Part shown: positions 11,395-23,856 of the stretch, piece after piece
How the letters are laid out: each line of letters begins with the position of its first letter
How positions within the stretch are numbered: position 1 is the first letter of the stretch
NCBI GenBank assembly: GCA_029959085.1
Contig: JARWIR010000050.1
Coordinates: 186,001-250,000 of the forward strand
DNA: 64,000 nt
Direction of reading: 5' to 3'
DNA from: Nemophila menziesii
Lineage: Eukaryota; Streptophyta; Magnoliopsida; Boraginales; Hydrophyllaceae
Notes under the pieces: model-generated
The model's database searches: none
What the model was told of the DNA's origin: nothing
Seen by the model: only the letters and a program-made list of their open reading frames with translations
Translations under genes and position numbers: made by a program

Positions 11395-12250
11395 AATCAT
11401 ACATATGTCAACTTAACTCGATTTACCAATTTTTTAAATATACATTTGAGAGCCTACATTGATTTTTTTTCCATTATCATTTTGACTCGGGTAAAGTTCA
11501 ATCCATAACGCCTTGAGCATTGAAAAGTATTCTAAGTACAAGATCAACTATCGATCTTAATTTTATAATGTCTAAATCTATTTATAAACTTTCATAGATT
11601 CGAAATCGATAGTTCTAGCAGCTATAATATTTAACACTTTTCGGCGCAACTAAGATATCATGAGATCTAATCTTACCCAAGTCAAAATAGCTCATAGTTG
11701 TATCAGAAAATGAAAAACTAAATTAATTCTTGGATATCCTAAGAAAGTATAAAAACTAAAAAAACATGTGGAGACGTAATCATGTTCATTTCTATTTCAT
11801 TAAGGTAAAATGTCCCTACAATTAATTATTGTAACATAGAAATTGAAACAAACCAAATATGATTTCTTCCAAGACTAGAACATTTGGTTTCACTTTCTAC
11901 TAGATCAAGCCATTTATATGTAACTACATGGGTATATATTACAAGGGTCGAACCATTACAAAGCAACACAACAATTACCATTGATTTTAATGGTACTTTT
12001 GGAGATTGGGTGATGATTTCCATCAATAAGATTTGTGAACGTCGTCTTGATCGGTATTATAATGTCTCACAGGTGTATTAAAAAATAATAGGTAAAAAAA
12101 TATGTGGATCTATACCTCCATATTCTATCATACAAATCCACGAGAATTTAGAATATGGAAAGTCATAATTATATTAATTTTGATGTCGTTAAGGTTAAGA
12201 ATTCCTATAAAAAAAATTTGTAACATGAACTGGAAAAAAATATCGATTTC
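11395..12250. repeat. Diverged copies of the 437-bp-class repeat in B1
   Basis: Two old copies related to the A-spacer repeat. Shared landmarks are aaatcgatagttctagcag (about 11604), a gtattaaaaaataa stretch (about 12075), and ccatattctatcatacaaat followed by cgagaattta (about 12118-12150), which parallels ccacattctatcctagaaaa and cgtgagaattg in module A. Small ORFs here are not credible genes. Confidence 0.5.
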
Positions 12251-12694
12251 TTCAAAGACTCATAACAGTTTGCTTGATCATGAAAGAACCTCTTACTACT
12301 AGGTTCCTTTCTTCTATACATCGAAAGAAACTAACAAAACAATGGATGTGTTTCCTTTCACTGTCAAAATACCAAAAATGCATAATCTACTCTTATCCAT
12401 ACATTTTCACTTCCATATGGATCAGAGCTTTTGTATACAACTATATGATATATACCCCACATGATAACAATATACACACATCCAAGGATTGATATTAACC
12501 TTAGTCACCTAGCCAGTATATGGCTGTAGGAAATAGCTAGGCCTTATATGACCATATGAAAGTATAATAGTGTTGGAGCTGCAACTATACTAGGTATAAG
12601 AGGAACAGGAGGAGCGAGTAACTCTATAACCTTGTGTACTCTAATTATTTGTTTATGACGAAGAACTTCGTCAATTATAATGAAGCAATTCATT

Positions 12695-12830
12695 TGATAT
12701 TTAATATAGGGATAGATAGTGCAATTAACTCTACATAAATTAAGTAGGAACCTATAATAATTTTTTATTTTAGTGTCATATATTACAATTTCTGAATACT
12801 TAGTTGTAAGGACCTATATTAAAATACCGA
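12695..12830. repeat. tagggacc-type repeats in B1
   Basis: Short cluster (atatagggatagatagtgcaa, aggacctatattaaaat) of the same degenerate family found in the A spacer. Confidence 0.45.
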
Positions 12831-12999
12831 AGATATGAATAATTAGAACTTCTTGTTACAAAGAGAGAAATTGCTTACTTAACAGGCTATAAATGTTGGT
12901 AAATGTAATATATTGTGTTATATATTTGAAAGTTTGACTATTTTAGATTATTCAGAAACTTAAAATTACATTTCGATACATTAGAGTTTAAAGTTAATA

Positions 13000-13290
13000 G
13001 TTATTTTTTACACTTCAAACAAATAAATAATATTTAACGACTTCTGCCGAAGATTTTTTACCTACTAGACGATGGTCTTAGTAGTAGTCAAACCAAAGAA
13101 ATTTTAGAAAGTATGGGAGGAATCCTAAGGCAATCTTATCATGAATGATTCAATTACGTCTTGTTTCTTTCTTTTCCTGGAAATATAGGTTAGGTGATGC
13201 CTAGGCCATTCTAGAAGTTTTATTAGGTAAATCGAGTAACGCAATATGGGGATGAGGTGTAGTTTATCTCTTCTTTCTTAGGGTTTCAGG
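13000..13290. repeat. Diverged repeat shared with module C
   Basis: About 290 bp aligning by eye with 23940-24230: gattttttacctactaga, attttagaaagtatgggagg, cttttcctggaaatatagg, taggccattctagaag. Moderately diverged, hence older than the array amplification. The hAT-like element lies immediately after it. Confidence 0.5.
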
Positions 13291-14021
13291 TAGGGGTGAG
13301 CAAAACAAAACCAAAAAACTGAACCGATCCAAAAAAACCGCAAAAGTCGAACCGAAAAAACCAAAAACCGACAACAACGTTCGGTTCGATATTAACTTTT
13401 TCAAAAACCGAAAAAGTTTGGTTCGGTACGGATTTTCTATGCTAAACAAAACCGAAAAGATACAAAAACTAAGATATTCTAGAATTTAATTTCTATCTGA
13501 AGAGATTATTTCAATAGGATGGACATTAAAGTAAATTTTGAAAACAAAAAACTTATATATAACATACACCGCCCCTAAAAATGTCATAATGTGCAACATA
13601 TGTTTACATAATTCATTAGTCGATATATCTTAAAAGAAACTTCTTTTATTGAAATTCGTTGAAGGTAAAGCATACATACAATTTTTTAAAAGTATACCTT
13701 CGTAATGATTTGTTTACGATTAATGCACAATATTTGAGTTCCAAAGATGCAATTCTCATACATGGGTGAATAAAATGAAAATAAAACACTTAATATATGA
13801 ATTTTTTAGAAAATAAAATATCTCATGTAAACGACCTTAAAATCTATCCAGCCATCAAACTAAAGGCATACCAAAACCGAAAATATATCGAACCGAAAAC
13901 CAACAAAACGGAACCGATGAAAACCGTTCAGTTCAGTACTGGCACCTCTATAAACCGAACCATTCGCTTTCGGTTTCGGCTATGGCAAAAACCGATGCGA
14001 ACCGAACCGCGTTCACCCCTA
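13291..14021. mobile_element. hAT-like non-autonomous element, B1
   Basis: Left end TAGGGGTGAGC; the right end is the inverted form of TAGGGGTGAAC. Subterminal zones are rich in AACCGA/CGGTTC words, typical of short plant hAT-type elements. About 731 bp and no transposase. I could not find a clear 8-bp target duplication, so the exact ends and superfamily are inferred. Confidence 0.6.
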
Positions 14022-14300
14022 ATTGAACATTATCATCCACTCCTGGTGGGTAGAGAAGGCGTTAAAGTATACATTCCGCCAATACCGACAACCACCAAAT
14101 GTGTTGAACCCTATATTCTTACTATGCCGACGGCTGCTGGGGGTAACGAGACTCCGCCGATGGTGTTGAAATATCTAGATCAATTGTTAAAGAAACTTGT
14201 CAATCAAAGGCGATATATTCCAGAGCAACAAAGAAGGAAACGTGTGGTAGTTCTCATACAATATAATATCATAGAAGAAATCGAAGATACGAAACAGTAA
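13797..14300 (+). CDS. 167-codon ORF spanning the hAT-like element edge, B1
   Basis: Plus-strand ORF whose first ~75 codons lie in the element (AACCGA-derived NRKYIEPKTNKTEP) and the rest in flanking, GC-richer DNA (IEHYHPLLVGREGVK, then KYLDQLLKKLVNQRRYIPEQ). The same-length ORF persists at 44810-45313 with scattered substitutions. The flanking half looks like a former exon, but I do not recognise the family. No promoter evidence; it may be a chance opening. Confidence 0.25.
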   Translation: MNFLENKISHVNDLKIYPAIKLKAYQNRKYIEPKTNKTEPMKTVQFSTGTSINRTIRFRFRLWQKPMRTEPRSPLIEHYHPLLVGREGVKVYIPPIPTTTKCVEPYILTMPTAAGGNETPPMVLKYLDQLLKKLVNQRRYIPEQQRRKRVVVLIQYNIIEEIEDTKQ

Positions 14301-14559
14301 GAGCATGTTAGTACTTAAAAAAGGTCGTGTTTCCAATTTTAAAATTAACTAATGTGCATATCAACCCATTTTAGTTTTCAACACTATCCTGGTTCCCTCT
14401 TGAGGCGTTTTTTCTAATAAAAAGAACTACAAAGACGAATTGAAATCTTCAAAAAAAAATTAAAATATAACTTACATAAAAACTAGAAAGAATGTGAAAA
14501 ATTTCTCGTCAACCTAAAATTTTATTAAATATGGGGTTTGGCTCCTAAAAAAGTGGATA

Positions 14560-15560
14560 GACTGCAAAAAAATTCCCTAACACCAATTTCGCATTGGGAT
14601 CAACCAAAAGACCAACATCTCTGGCTGATAGAGTAGCTCCTCGAGCATAAAATACAAGCTCCTCTAGCTTTAAAGACCAACTCCTATAGCATAATAGACG
14701 AGATCTTATAGCATAAAATATTAGCTCCTTTGGTATACAAACGATCGGCTACTATGACATAAAATACCATCTTATATAACATAAGAAAGACCAAACCCTT
14801 TGGAAACCGACAACGAAATCATGATCGACCTAAATAGGCGGTCAAGGGTAGAACAACTAAATCGACGAATCTATGGTAAAATACGTCTGATGTAGCCTTA
14901 GTAATAATTTTTATATAGCAATGGTAAATAACTCTGATGTAGTCTCAAAAATAAGACCGACATGTATCTAGTAGATAATTTGACGCAGCCTCAACAATGT
15001 GACTAACATAACTCTGGTAAATTAGTCTAATATAGTCTGAGAAATGAGTCTGACAAATATTTGGTTGTTAAGTCAAATTTAGCCTTGTAAATGAGAAGAA
15101 TGTAGATATGGTAATTAATTGGAACTTAGCCTTGGAAAAAATACCAATTATATTGTTGGTAAGAAGGTTATCTTGATTTAAATAATTCATTGTGTCTTTA
15201 AATATCGATGTGATGACATAGTCAGACAAAAACACCTTTTCTTGTGAAGGAGGTATAAAAAATGTTTGTGAGACCAACGTAGTCTCGACAATTAAAAAAT
15301 CTTCATATGAGTAACACACTCTCAGTAATCAAAATTGTTTTGTAATACTGACAATCTCAGTAATAAAATTTTTTTTGTAAGACCGACGTAGTCTCAATAA
15401 TCAAAGAACTTTTGTAAGACCGACGCAGTATCAACAACCGAAGAAGTTTATTAAGACCAAAAAATTCTCGATAGTCAAATGATATTTAGTAATACCGACA
15501 AAGCCTTGCGATAAAAGAAGCTTTGCAAGATCGAGGCCAGATCAGTAAGCAGAAATGTTA
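14560..15560. repeat. Degenerate minisatellite in B1
   Basis: Loose tandem repetition. First come gctcctctagctttaaagac / actcctatagcataatag words (14630-14780), then units of about 45-50 bp on ttgtaagaccgacgtagtct / caataatcaaagaa (14880-15560). Strongly decayed; no gene. An 83-codon minus-strand ORF inside it (15068-15319) is not supported. Confidence 0.5.
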
Positions 15561-17000
15561 TAAAAATAATAATACAAAACATATATATACTTCTTTCTCT
15601 TTGCATGTGTCAATCCAAACAAAGTATGAAAATGGCTTGACATAACACGAAGTTTGATTGATGCTTTGACATAAAAAAAAGTATGAAGAAGCTCTGACAT
15701 CGAACAAAATCTGACAAATCGTTGGCATTACACATAGTCCAATGAAGCGTTGAATTCAATAAAAATTTCGATGATGCCTCGGCATACAAAAATATTAGAG
15801 AATATTTGGCAGTAAAATAGCCACAAACGAGGAATTGACATATTATTTATGTTCCCCAATGAAAATGGGTATAAGAGATATAATAAGATAACAAGATAAC
15901 ACGAGATTACTCAAAGAACAAAATGAATAAAAATTATATTAATGTAAGAGGGACAAACATGCAAGGAAGAAGGATAAACACACTAAAAAATCTCTATTTA
16001 GAAGGAAAATAGATTTGGAAAGGGAAAATAACAACATGGTCTATCTAAATATGAGAGACCCAAGAGCACGGGGTGAAAGGAGGAGGCCTCGACACGAAAG
16101 CATAATAGTAATTTAAGGAGTGAAGATACTCTCTATCATCGAGGAAATAACGCCGACACCATCCCGCTACACCGGTGAGTCCTTGAGAACAATTGGAAGA
16201 AATAAGAACATGAAATCCCATAAAAAATAAAAAGGTGAAAGAATTCTAGTAAACACTCAGGAAAGTTAATCAGAAAAACTTTGAATTCTCCATGAGGCAC
16301 CACAAAAACAAACATCTTTTAAGATACATTAAGGAACTTATAATAGCAAGATACTAATAATCTATATGAGGTGTCAAAGTAAAATACATTATATGTGGTA
16401 TTCGACATCTTCTGTCTTGCAAAAGAAGCATCAATGGGTAAAAGTTTGCAACATATGAAGTGCCAAAAATCTTTTACAGAATATGGAGTTCCAATAAGTC
16501 CAAACAAATGTTTGGCATGTAAACAAACGAAAGCCCGAGGAAGTAAGTCCCCGACTATACTAAGGGTGGGAAGGCGTCCATATATATTGTCCATATATCC
16601 ATTACAAATCAGGGGGCTTATATGAGAGTATATTATACAAAAACTAATTGTTTGAGGAAAGGGCAACAAAATTCAGTATCTTGCACTTTGATGAATCCAC
16701 ACAAAAATCTATATTCAAGAAGATATTTGGCATCTTAAGCTCACGTCTCTTACAATGAGAGAGAGAGATATGCGAACATCATTTTTTATTTATTAGTTGT
16801 GCAAATAAACAATCCCTACTATTTGTTTCAAATTTTGATTTTATATTTCTTATGCTCTCTCTTTAATGTTTGTTGTTGTATACTCTAGTAGAGGTCAGTT
16901 TGGGGTCATTGACATATTGACTACTAAGACTTGAGTGACAGAAGTTCTCTTGGTAATTTAATGTGTTTGCAACTTTGAGTTTGACTTTAATATCAATTTT
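15561..17000. other. Unrecognised B1 right part
   Basis: Single-copy in the window. From 16020 to 16720 the composition is more coding-like. There is a 116-codon minus-strand ORF (16319-16669, including RLPTLSIVGDLLPRAFVCLH and SVKDFWHFICCKLLPIDA) and an overlapping 76-codon plus-strand ORF. I cannot assign either to a family, and only the minus one has plausible protein-like composition. It may be a fragment of a transposon-borne gene. The rest shows nothing recognisable. Confidence 0.3.
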
Positions 17001-17327
17001 TGTATAATTTATTTCATTGTACTTTCGCAAACTATACCATGTTATCGTTCCCAATTACTAAGAAAAGATATTTGAATATTAATAAACTAATATGAATGCA
17101 AAAATAGACATACATGTGTTTATTTTGAATGAAAAGTAAGACTATAATTACATAACAAATGTTTAGAAAAACATTAGATTTGTCATTGCACCATGTGTTA
17201 AGCTTAATATTAATATTAACTAATGCCATGGTCTCCTTTGTTGAAGTGTCATGGCCAACATCTATTTTATCTCTAATACACTTAAGCCTTAGTCACGAAT
17301 TGACAAGGAGAATATTTTCCTGAAAGA

Positions 17328-17347
17328 AGAGAGAGAGAGAGAGAGAA
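17328..17347. repeat. GA microsatellite, B1 tail
   Basis: gagagagagagagaga tract near the B/A junction; shorter in the tails at 51387 and 54053. Confidence 0.85.
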
Positions 17348-17441
17348 AAGTTGGGTGATTAATTGATCCTCTCACTCTTAAAACTCATTAGGAAGAGCTG
17401 AATATTTCAATAAAGTTTCTTCCGGTTCCAATATGTGCAGA

Positions 17442-19034
17442 TTATCCAATCGGGGTGTTTCGCAAACCAACTATTTTAACAAGTGGATTCGAGTACCCAT
17501 CCAAAAACACTTTATTTATCTGCACAACCACAAAACATTCATATTACACCTCCAAAATCTATTTCAATACCTTTTAATTTAATTTTATAACAAAAAACTA
17601 TTAGAGAATTTGCCGGTCTAGAGAATATTTACCTGTGAACACCCAAAGACTTTGAGGAGTTTCAATGATAAGCAACTATCCACAATCAATCCTAATCCTT
17701 CATTGGATATCCTTCTACACCACGATATATCTAAATTAATCAAGCTTTTTGAAGTCCTAGCAAGCGAGATCGCAGTATTGTGGGCAACCTGTTAAAATCA
17801 ATGAAACAATAATATTAAGTCACAAGAAAATAAAAATATTTACCAGAATGCAATAATTCAGCCACATACCTTTGAAATCTTATTTAGTGACAGATCCTTT
17901 AGATTCTGACCTGAAACTTCCAAAAAAGCCGCAACTGCTTCATCACTGAAATGTAAAGATCATTTACAGTTGCATTAACACAAAAATAATTAAACCCAGT
18001 GATTAATTATACTATTTAAAATCTAGAATTTTAAAAACCTGAATCGATTGCTCTCAAGTTTGAGTGTTTCGAGTGATGTACACTTGTTGGCTGGATATTC
18101 CAAGCCCTTATCTGTCAGATTCTCAGCATTCGAGATATTTAGCGCTCGAAGATCAACACACGTGCTCCCAATCAATTCCAAAGCATAATTTGTCAATTTC
18201 CTGCATCCAAATGTAATAATAATCTTTGAAGAAGAAGATGTGGAATAAGTAATTCAAGAAAAATTAATTTTTAAAAAAAAAATGGCCACACATGAACAAG
18301 GGGTAATTAGTCACGAAATGAAATTTAAAGGGCATCCAGGCCAAAAAATATCTAGTAGACTGAAAATTATCAAAAAAGGCAAATTTAAGTGGGTATTGGA
18401 TGTATTTAGTCTTTAGAAAATCAAGGACAAGTTATATTCTTTATTACAAATCCTCTATTCAAATATTAAAAAAAATCTCAAAAATGATTCAAAATTTCAA
18501 GACATTTTACGAAAAATATACTAGTAAATATAAAATCTAACAACTATTTATCTTAGTTTGTTGGTAAACAAAATGCAGTAAACTTTTGTGGACTGAGAAA
18601 ATAACATATATGAGAACTTTTAAGAGTAAGATAGAAAAGCTAGAATCTAAAGGTCTTACATGCTACTTATTTACCACAATGGTATCTAATCTTATATTGT
18701 TACAATAAACCTTAACTTTTATTTACCATAAGCTAATATAATATTATGCACTAACCATATATCTTGGTAAAGTATTGTAAAAGTTACCATATGATTAACA
18801 AAATTTAGGGTTTCTAACACCTAAAAACAAAATTTAAAAGCTATAAAAAAATTAATTCTTATTGTTTTACATTCATAATGAAGTGAATTTAGCAACTTCA
18901 TAATATATATTGTGATCTTATTGTCTGTGTATAAGATAATGTAATATATTTAAAAGATAATTAGATACATATTAAACATAATAATTACTGAAATGGTGAA
19001 AACTTACCAAGACTATTAGGGAGAATTTCTCCAT
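17442..19034 (-). CDS. LRR protein C-terminal region, gene copy 3, open
   Basis: Exons on the minus strand: exon 6 with stop 17442-17519, exon 5 17633-17788, exon 4 17870-17945, exon 3 18039-18223, exon 2 from the internal ATG 19008-19034. All donors are GT and all acceptors AG, and there is no internal stop. Differences from copy 2 include GLEYPANKC for GLEYLANKC and LKLESNRF for LKLGSNRF. Same RAD7/AMN1-type cysteine LRR content, about 173 residues from the internal ATG. The candidate upstream start exon has lost one base in its T run, so an upstream start would be out of frame. The most regular splice sites of any copy in the window. Confidence 0.65.
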
Positions 19035-21039
19035 TATTGAAATATCATGACTAACGATCTTTTTTCTGTAAATAAAACATTAAAATGAAAAGGTCTATAT
19101 TATAAAGATTATCACAGATTACAATTAAAAAATCAATTAATAAAAAATCAATTACTTACAGATATTTAATAAATACAACAAATCTAAAAAAAAATTATCC
19201 ATTTTAATGAACAAATTAAAAATTATGGACGATTTGAATCAGTTTATAAAATAATTTAAGATTCTAATTTATATTTTTAATCTCGAATTTTTTTATTCTA
19301 GTTTCAGATTGTACACTATAGCCTTTTTAAATCATACAAAAAGAATAAAAAATTAATCATATAATTCTAAAAACCCGTGTTATAATACATTTACCTTTTA
19401 CAATTGAAAATAATTTGCATTTTTGTTGTGAATCTAGGGTTTGAAAATGGTGTGTTGTGTCTACTTGAAATGGCGAGGCGGCTTTCAAAATATTTTTTTT
19501 AACATATGCAGAAGTTGAAACCTATATAGGGTGATGGATTGATATTTTTAGTAGGGTTTCACAATTATAATCTTATATTTTGGTGGGCCTCAATGTTATG
19601 GGCCGTTGTGCTTACTACCCAATCATGAACCATATCCATACTTTATATTACAAGTTAATTAATAAAGATATGTTATCATACATATAAGGAAGTAATTTGG
19701 TAACTCTTTTATATTTGTTCCCTTTAATAATGATTTCAAATGTATATTTTACAAAAGATGCTAGTATCCCATGGTCAAGAACAATCTATGGTCAAACAAA
19801 GTCTTCTTTAATAGAAGCCTAATATTGGTCTATTCACCTGAATCATTGTAGGTTTAATTCCGAAGAATGAGGTTTGGCAGAAACTTGGTAAAAGTCTTTT
19901 ATACAATTATTTCTAAAATACATATCCTTGGAATGAAAACCTTAATGTTGAAACTAGTATCTTTAGTCCAGACTACATTCATATGAGGAAAGATATGTCA
20001 AAGATAATATGATAATTTATCACTAAAGCTCTACATAAATTCAAGAGGATGAACGAATACCCACATGAAATGAGGCATATACCATACTAAAAAATGATAT
20101 GCAACAAAATTATGATAAGTTGAATAAAAATACTACTGAACATGTGCTCGTAAAACTAGGAATACAATTCAAGGTTTCTTTCATTATTAAATGTGTGTCA
20201 ACTTTATCATAAATTCTTTTCGTGATCATATACTTCTACCTTTATATTACCAGTCAAAGGAAAATCTGACAAGGAGACTCTCTATCAATTTACCTAATTA
20301 TCTTCTATGCAAACTCTAAGTAGTATAAATAATAGAGTCATTTCTGACTTTGATATGTCTCCCTTTCGCAGACAATTAGAATTTTGTCCTCAAAATAGAC
20401 ATGCTTAAAATCCATTTCCTAAACGAGGTCATGTGAAATATTAAATTTCCTCTTACCTATTCTAAAAATCTCAACAAATGAATGTTCAACTTAAGTATGT
20501 CTAACTATTTATGGTATGTAGCTAGGTAATCCATCGTAGTGGAAAGAAGTCTAAGGTTAGTATACTAGTGTATACGACAAAGTATGTAACACCCCATCTC
20601 AAAGGAGGGTGTCAATCTTTACCCAAGCTTTAAGAATTTGAATGTAATAATTAAAAAATAAACATTGTCCTTATTTCATATTTCCGTTTATATATGTATC
20701 AAAGATATATACCACCAAAATATCAATAAAGACATGGCGTAGATTCATAAATATATAAACCATGATCTTACAAACATGTTCACTATCAGGAACATTCTGT
20801 GAAGGACTATGTTTATGAGATAAATTATCAAAAACACAAAGAAGTTTGCAATCTGCTTTAAGACCCTTATTTTCACTGTTTGAAGGGGTAAACCCCTAAT
20901 ATGTATATTTTATTTACTTCTTCACACAATGACTGAAGCCTTCTCTTCTTCTCGTACGTCATTATGACCCTTAGTGTTGAGCTCTAAGTAAATCTTGTTA
21001 TCACCTTCAATAATGCCATGTGCATTAGTGGGTAGGTCC

Positions 21040-21735
21040 AAGCATAATATATGTCCCTACAATGAAATATTGCATAATATAGGGAAATATAATACAACTT
21101 TTGCATAATATAAGAAGCTATATACTATAGTGCAACTTTGTCATAATATAGGGACATGTATTGCAATATATGGGGACCTATATTGCAATTTTTGAAAAAA
21201 CATAGGGCATTTACGTCAACAATGACGCTAATTTTGAAGGAGTGAATTCTTGAAAAAAAGCTTCGTCTCATAGAATGTTTAAAGAATTGTATATATAATA
21301 TAGGGACCTAAAGTGCAATTGATTCTATGTATAGGTGACACTGTGTGATTTTTTTTTTCATGCGACTTGTTTATTATGATGGATGGATATAAAGATAGAG
21401 TGTCCTACTTGTCGTCGCCCTCTTCCACCAGCTTGACTGAAGAATCTTCTTAAGGAAAAATTTGTAAATTTGATTTGGGGTAAATTTACTAAACTTTTAA
21501 TTTTTTAATTTTATGTGGTTTTTATTTGTATGATTATTTTTTTATTTAATGTAAGAGATAGGGAATTGTAGTATAACAAATGCAAAAAAATTAATATCAA
21601 GGCCTATAGTGTAGTTTTTGGATCATATAGGGACCTACAATACATTTTTTGCATATTATAGGGACCTACAGTATAGATAGTGCATAATATAGTGACATTT
21701 AGTGTAATTTTATATAATATAGGGATCTAGACTAA
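21040..21735. repeat. Degenerate tagggacc repeats, A3
   Basis: Same family as A1, truncated on the right by the A3 deletion at about 21730. Confidence 0.65.
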
Positions 21736-21754
21736 TCTTCAATTTTCTTTTTAG

Positions 21755-22630
21755 GGTAGACGACCTAAACTCCCAAGTTTGACTCAATTTTTTAAATTTT
21801 TGAATATATTTGAGAGTTACATTGACTATGGTAAAAGTTAGTCTTATAATTTTGAATCATTTTGATTCTCAAAAGATATAATCCATAATTATTTAGTCAC
21901 ACTACTTTTTTTAATCAAATTTAGTCACACTATAAGAGTAACTATCGTTCATAAATTTCTAATTTTAACTTCATTTAAAAAAATGTATGGATCTAAAATA
22001 GATAGTTGTAGTTGTTAAAGTATTCTACATTATTTCGAGTGAATGAATCGTTATCAAAATGTAAATAATCATCAGATGCATTAAAAAATAAAAAGATAAA
22101 AATATTCACGGATCGATTCATTGCACCACATTCTATCCTAGAAAATCGTGAGAATTGAAAATAGAGTTTTTTTTACATAAGAGGCTTTAGAGTCACCTCC
22201 TAAACATCCAAGTTTGACTCAATCTTTTACATTTTTGAATATATTTGAGAGTTACTTTGACTATGGTCAAAGTTAGTCTTATAATTTAGAATCATTTTGA
22301 TTCTTGAAAGATATAATTCCATAATTCTTTAGTCACACTACTTTTTTAATCAAATTTAGTCACACTACAATTAACTATCAATCATAAATTTCTAATTTTT
22401 AACTTTATTTGAAAAAATTATGGATCTAAAATCAATAGTTTTAGTTGTAAAAGTATTATACACTCTTTCGATTGAGTGAATCTTTATCAAAATGGAAATA
22501 ATTATCAGATGCATTAAAAAAGAAATAGATAAAAATATTCACGATCGATTCATTGCACAACATTCTATCCTACAAAATCGTGAGAATTGAAAATAGAGTT
22601 TTTTTTTTTACATAAGAGGCTTTAGAGACA
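21755..22630. repeat. Pair of 437-bp direct repeats, A3
   Basis: Two copies aligned by aagtttgactcaat near 21775 and 22211, as in A1. Confidence 0.85.
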
Positions 22631-22752
22631 CCTCCTATAAACACATGCTTCCTTACCCAATCTACTTTTTTTATTAAAAATTCATAAACCAAATTAACAC
22701 TCTAAGCCAAAATTACTCTTCCCATTATACCTATTTTTTGTTTTTTATTTGC

Positions 22753-22906
22753 TATATATAACATTTTTTATCATAATTATTTATAAAAACCCTAAACATT
22801 AGAATCTCTCTCCTCTATTTATTAAAAACTCACAATGATTTTCTTCTACTTTTTTGTCTTTCATTTTCTTTCTCAGCCATGGCTGCTAGAACTTCACAGA
22901 TCTTGA
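22753..22906 (+). promoter_or_regulatory. TATA-like box with short hydrophobic ORF, A3
   Basis: tatatataa at 22753-22761; 23-codon ORF 22835-22906 (MIFFYFFVFHFLSQPW). Followed by the GC-richer island to 23223. Downstream lies module C rather than an LRR gene. Confidence 0.33.
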
Positions 22907-23322
22907 AGATCATGCCTTCAATATAGTCATGAGCATCTAGTTCACGAAAGAAGATGAGACATGTCGTTCATCCCCCCTCATGCTGCTGCACAAGGAAATA
23001 GTTTGCTACTCCGGTGAAGGAGATACTGATGTTCAAGCTTGAAGATCTCCGTCATTCGTGAGTGAAGACCTCCGCCGTTATTCGAGTAAAGTCATTCGTG
23101 AAATCCTTTTGGTTTGAGAAAGTTTTGTCGCCAGAGATCTATGGAGCTTCGAGCTTTGGTTGTAGAACGTTGGAGATGTCTTTTTCTTTTTCTTAGTAGA
23201 TAGACATATGTACTTTTCATGTTACATCATTTATTCAATATTAATTGTTGACTCTTTATTAGTAAATGTATTTTAGTGTATGTTTATTGTTTTCTCCCTA
23301 AATAATTCTTGTAGTATTAATT

Positions 23323-23550
23323 CTAAAAAAACTCAGTAATTTATTACTCAGGATTTTTACCATATACTCAGTTACTTTCCCTCAATCTCAGTAAAATCCC
23401 TGATCAATCATTTTTCTCCGAGTACTCAATTCTTTTTCTCGATAACTCACTACGTTTTCCGAGTACTCACTATTTCTGGCAACCTAGCACCTTTTTAGAG
23501 TACCCATATCCTTTTTAGAGTACATAGAACTTTTTCCGAGTACTCATAAT
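23323..23550. repeat. GAGTACTC-rich tandem repeat, C1
   Basis: Degenerate units of about 25-40 bp on ttttccgagtactca, actcagtaa and tttttagagtac. The core gagtactc is an 8-bp palindrome that occurs intact several times. Confidence 0.6.
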
Positions 23551-23856
23551 GATTTACGGCGGCACTAGCAGTGGTCGGCGGTTCGGAGATCGGTAGTGGT
23601 TGGTGGGTGTGATCGGAGTTGGAAACTATTGATACTCTGTGAAGGAGGAGGAGAGCAAAATGGTAATAGAGTAGAGAAAAAAAATTATAAGGGAGGAGAA
23701 AGAAGTATCTATTTTTGTTTATATATACATTAAGATTGTTATTGAAACACAAGGTGTCAAAGGTTTCTTTCGAGAATAGTTGATTAGGGTATTACTTATT
23801 GGGCAAGTAGATGGTCTCAAGACCACATGAGTAATTCACCCTCTAAAATTTGACAA

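Larger units (their letters stand above)
10387..17360. repeat. Module B, copy 1 (longest copy)
   Basis: Begins gggttttgtcagtag and ends gttgggtgatt before the LRR exon 6 flank. It is the only copy with the full right part (15340-17360). Parts recur at 28498-30594 and 41459-46333, and the tail recurs at 51053-51409 and 53718-54082. Compared with B2 and B3 it lacks a short stretch near 10431. Contents are listed separately. From about 10780 to 11390 and 12250 to 12690 I see no supported gene. Confidence 0.85.
17361..23223. repeat. Module A, copy 3 (internal deletion)
   Basis: Complete LRR tail followed by the spacer. About 840 bp between gggatctaga (21727) and taatcttcaattttc is absent relative to A1, removing the last tagggacc units and the TA/AG tract. 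It ends catgtt/acatcattt, where module C begins. From about 19430 to 21040 no gene is seen. Confidence 0.9.

Noticed and set aside
11826..12492. Cluster of 65-72-codon ORFs in B1 (also in B3)
   Set aside because: They overlap on both strands within old 437-class repeats and lack protein-like conservation.
13264..13449. 61-codon minus-strand ORF at the left end of the hAT-like element (also 44276)
   Set aside because: Translation of AACCG-rich transposon ends, not a gene.
17032..17229. 65-codon minus-strand ORF in the B tail (also 51090, 53756)
   Set aside because: AT-rich, hydrophobic by composition; conserved only through recent duplication.
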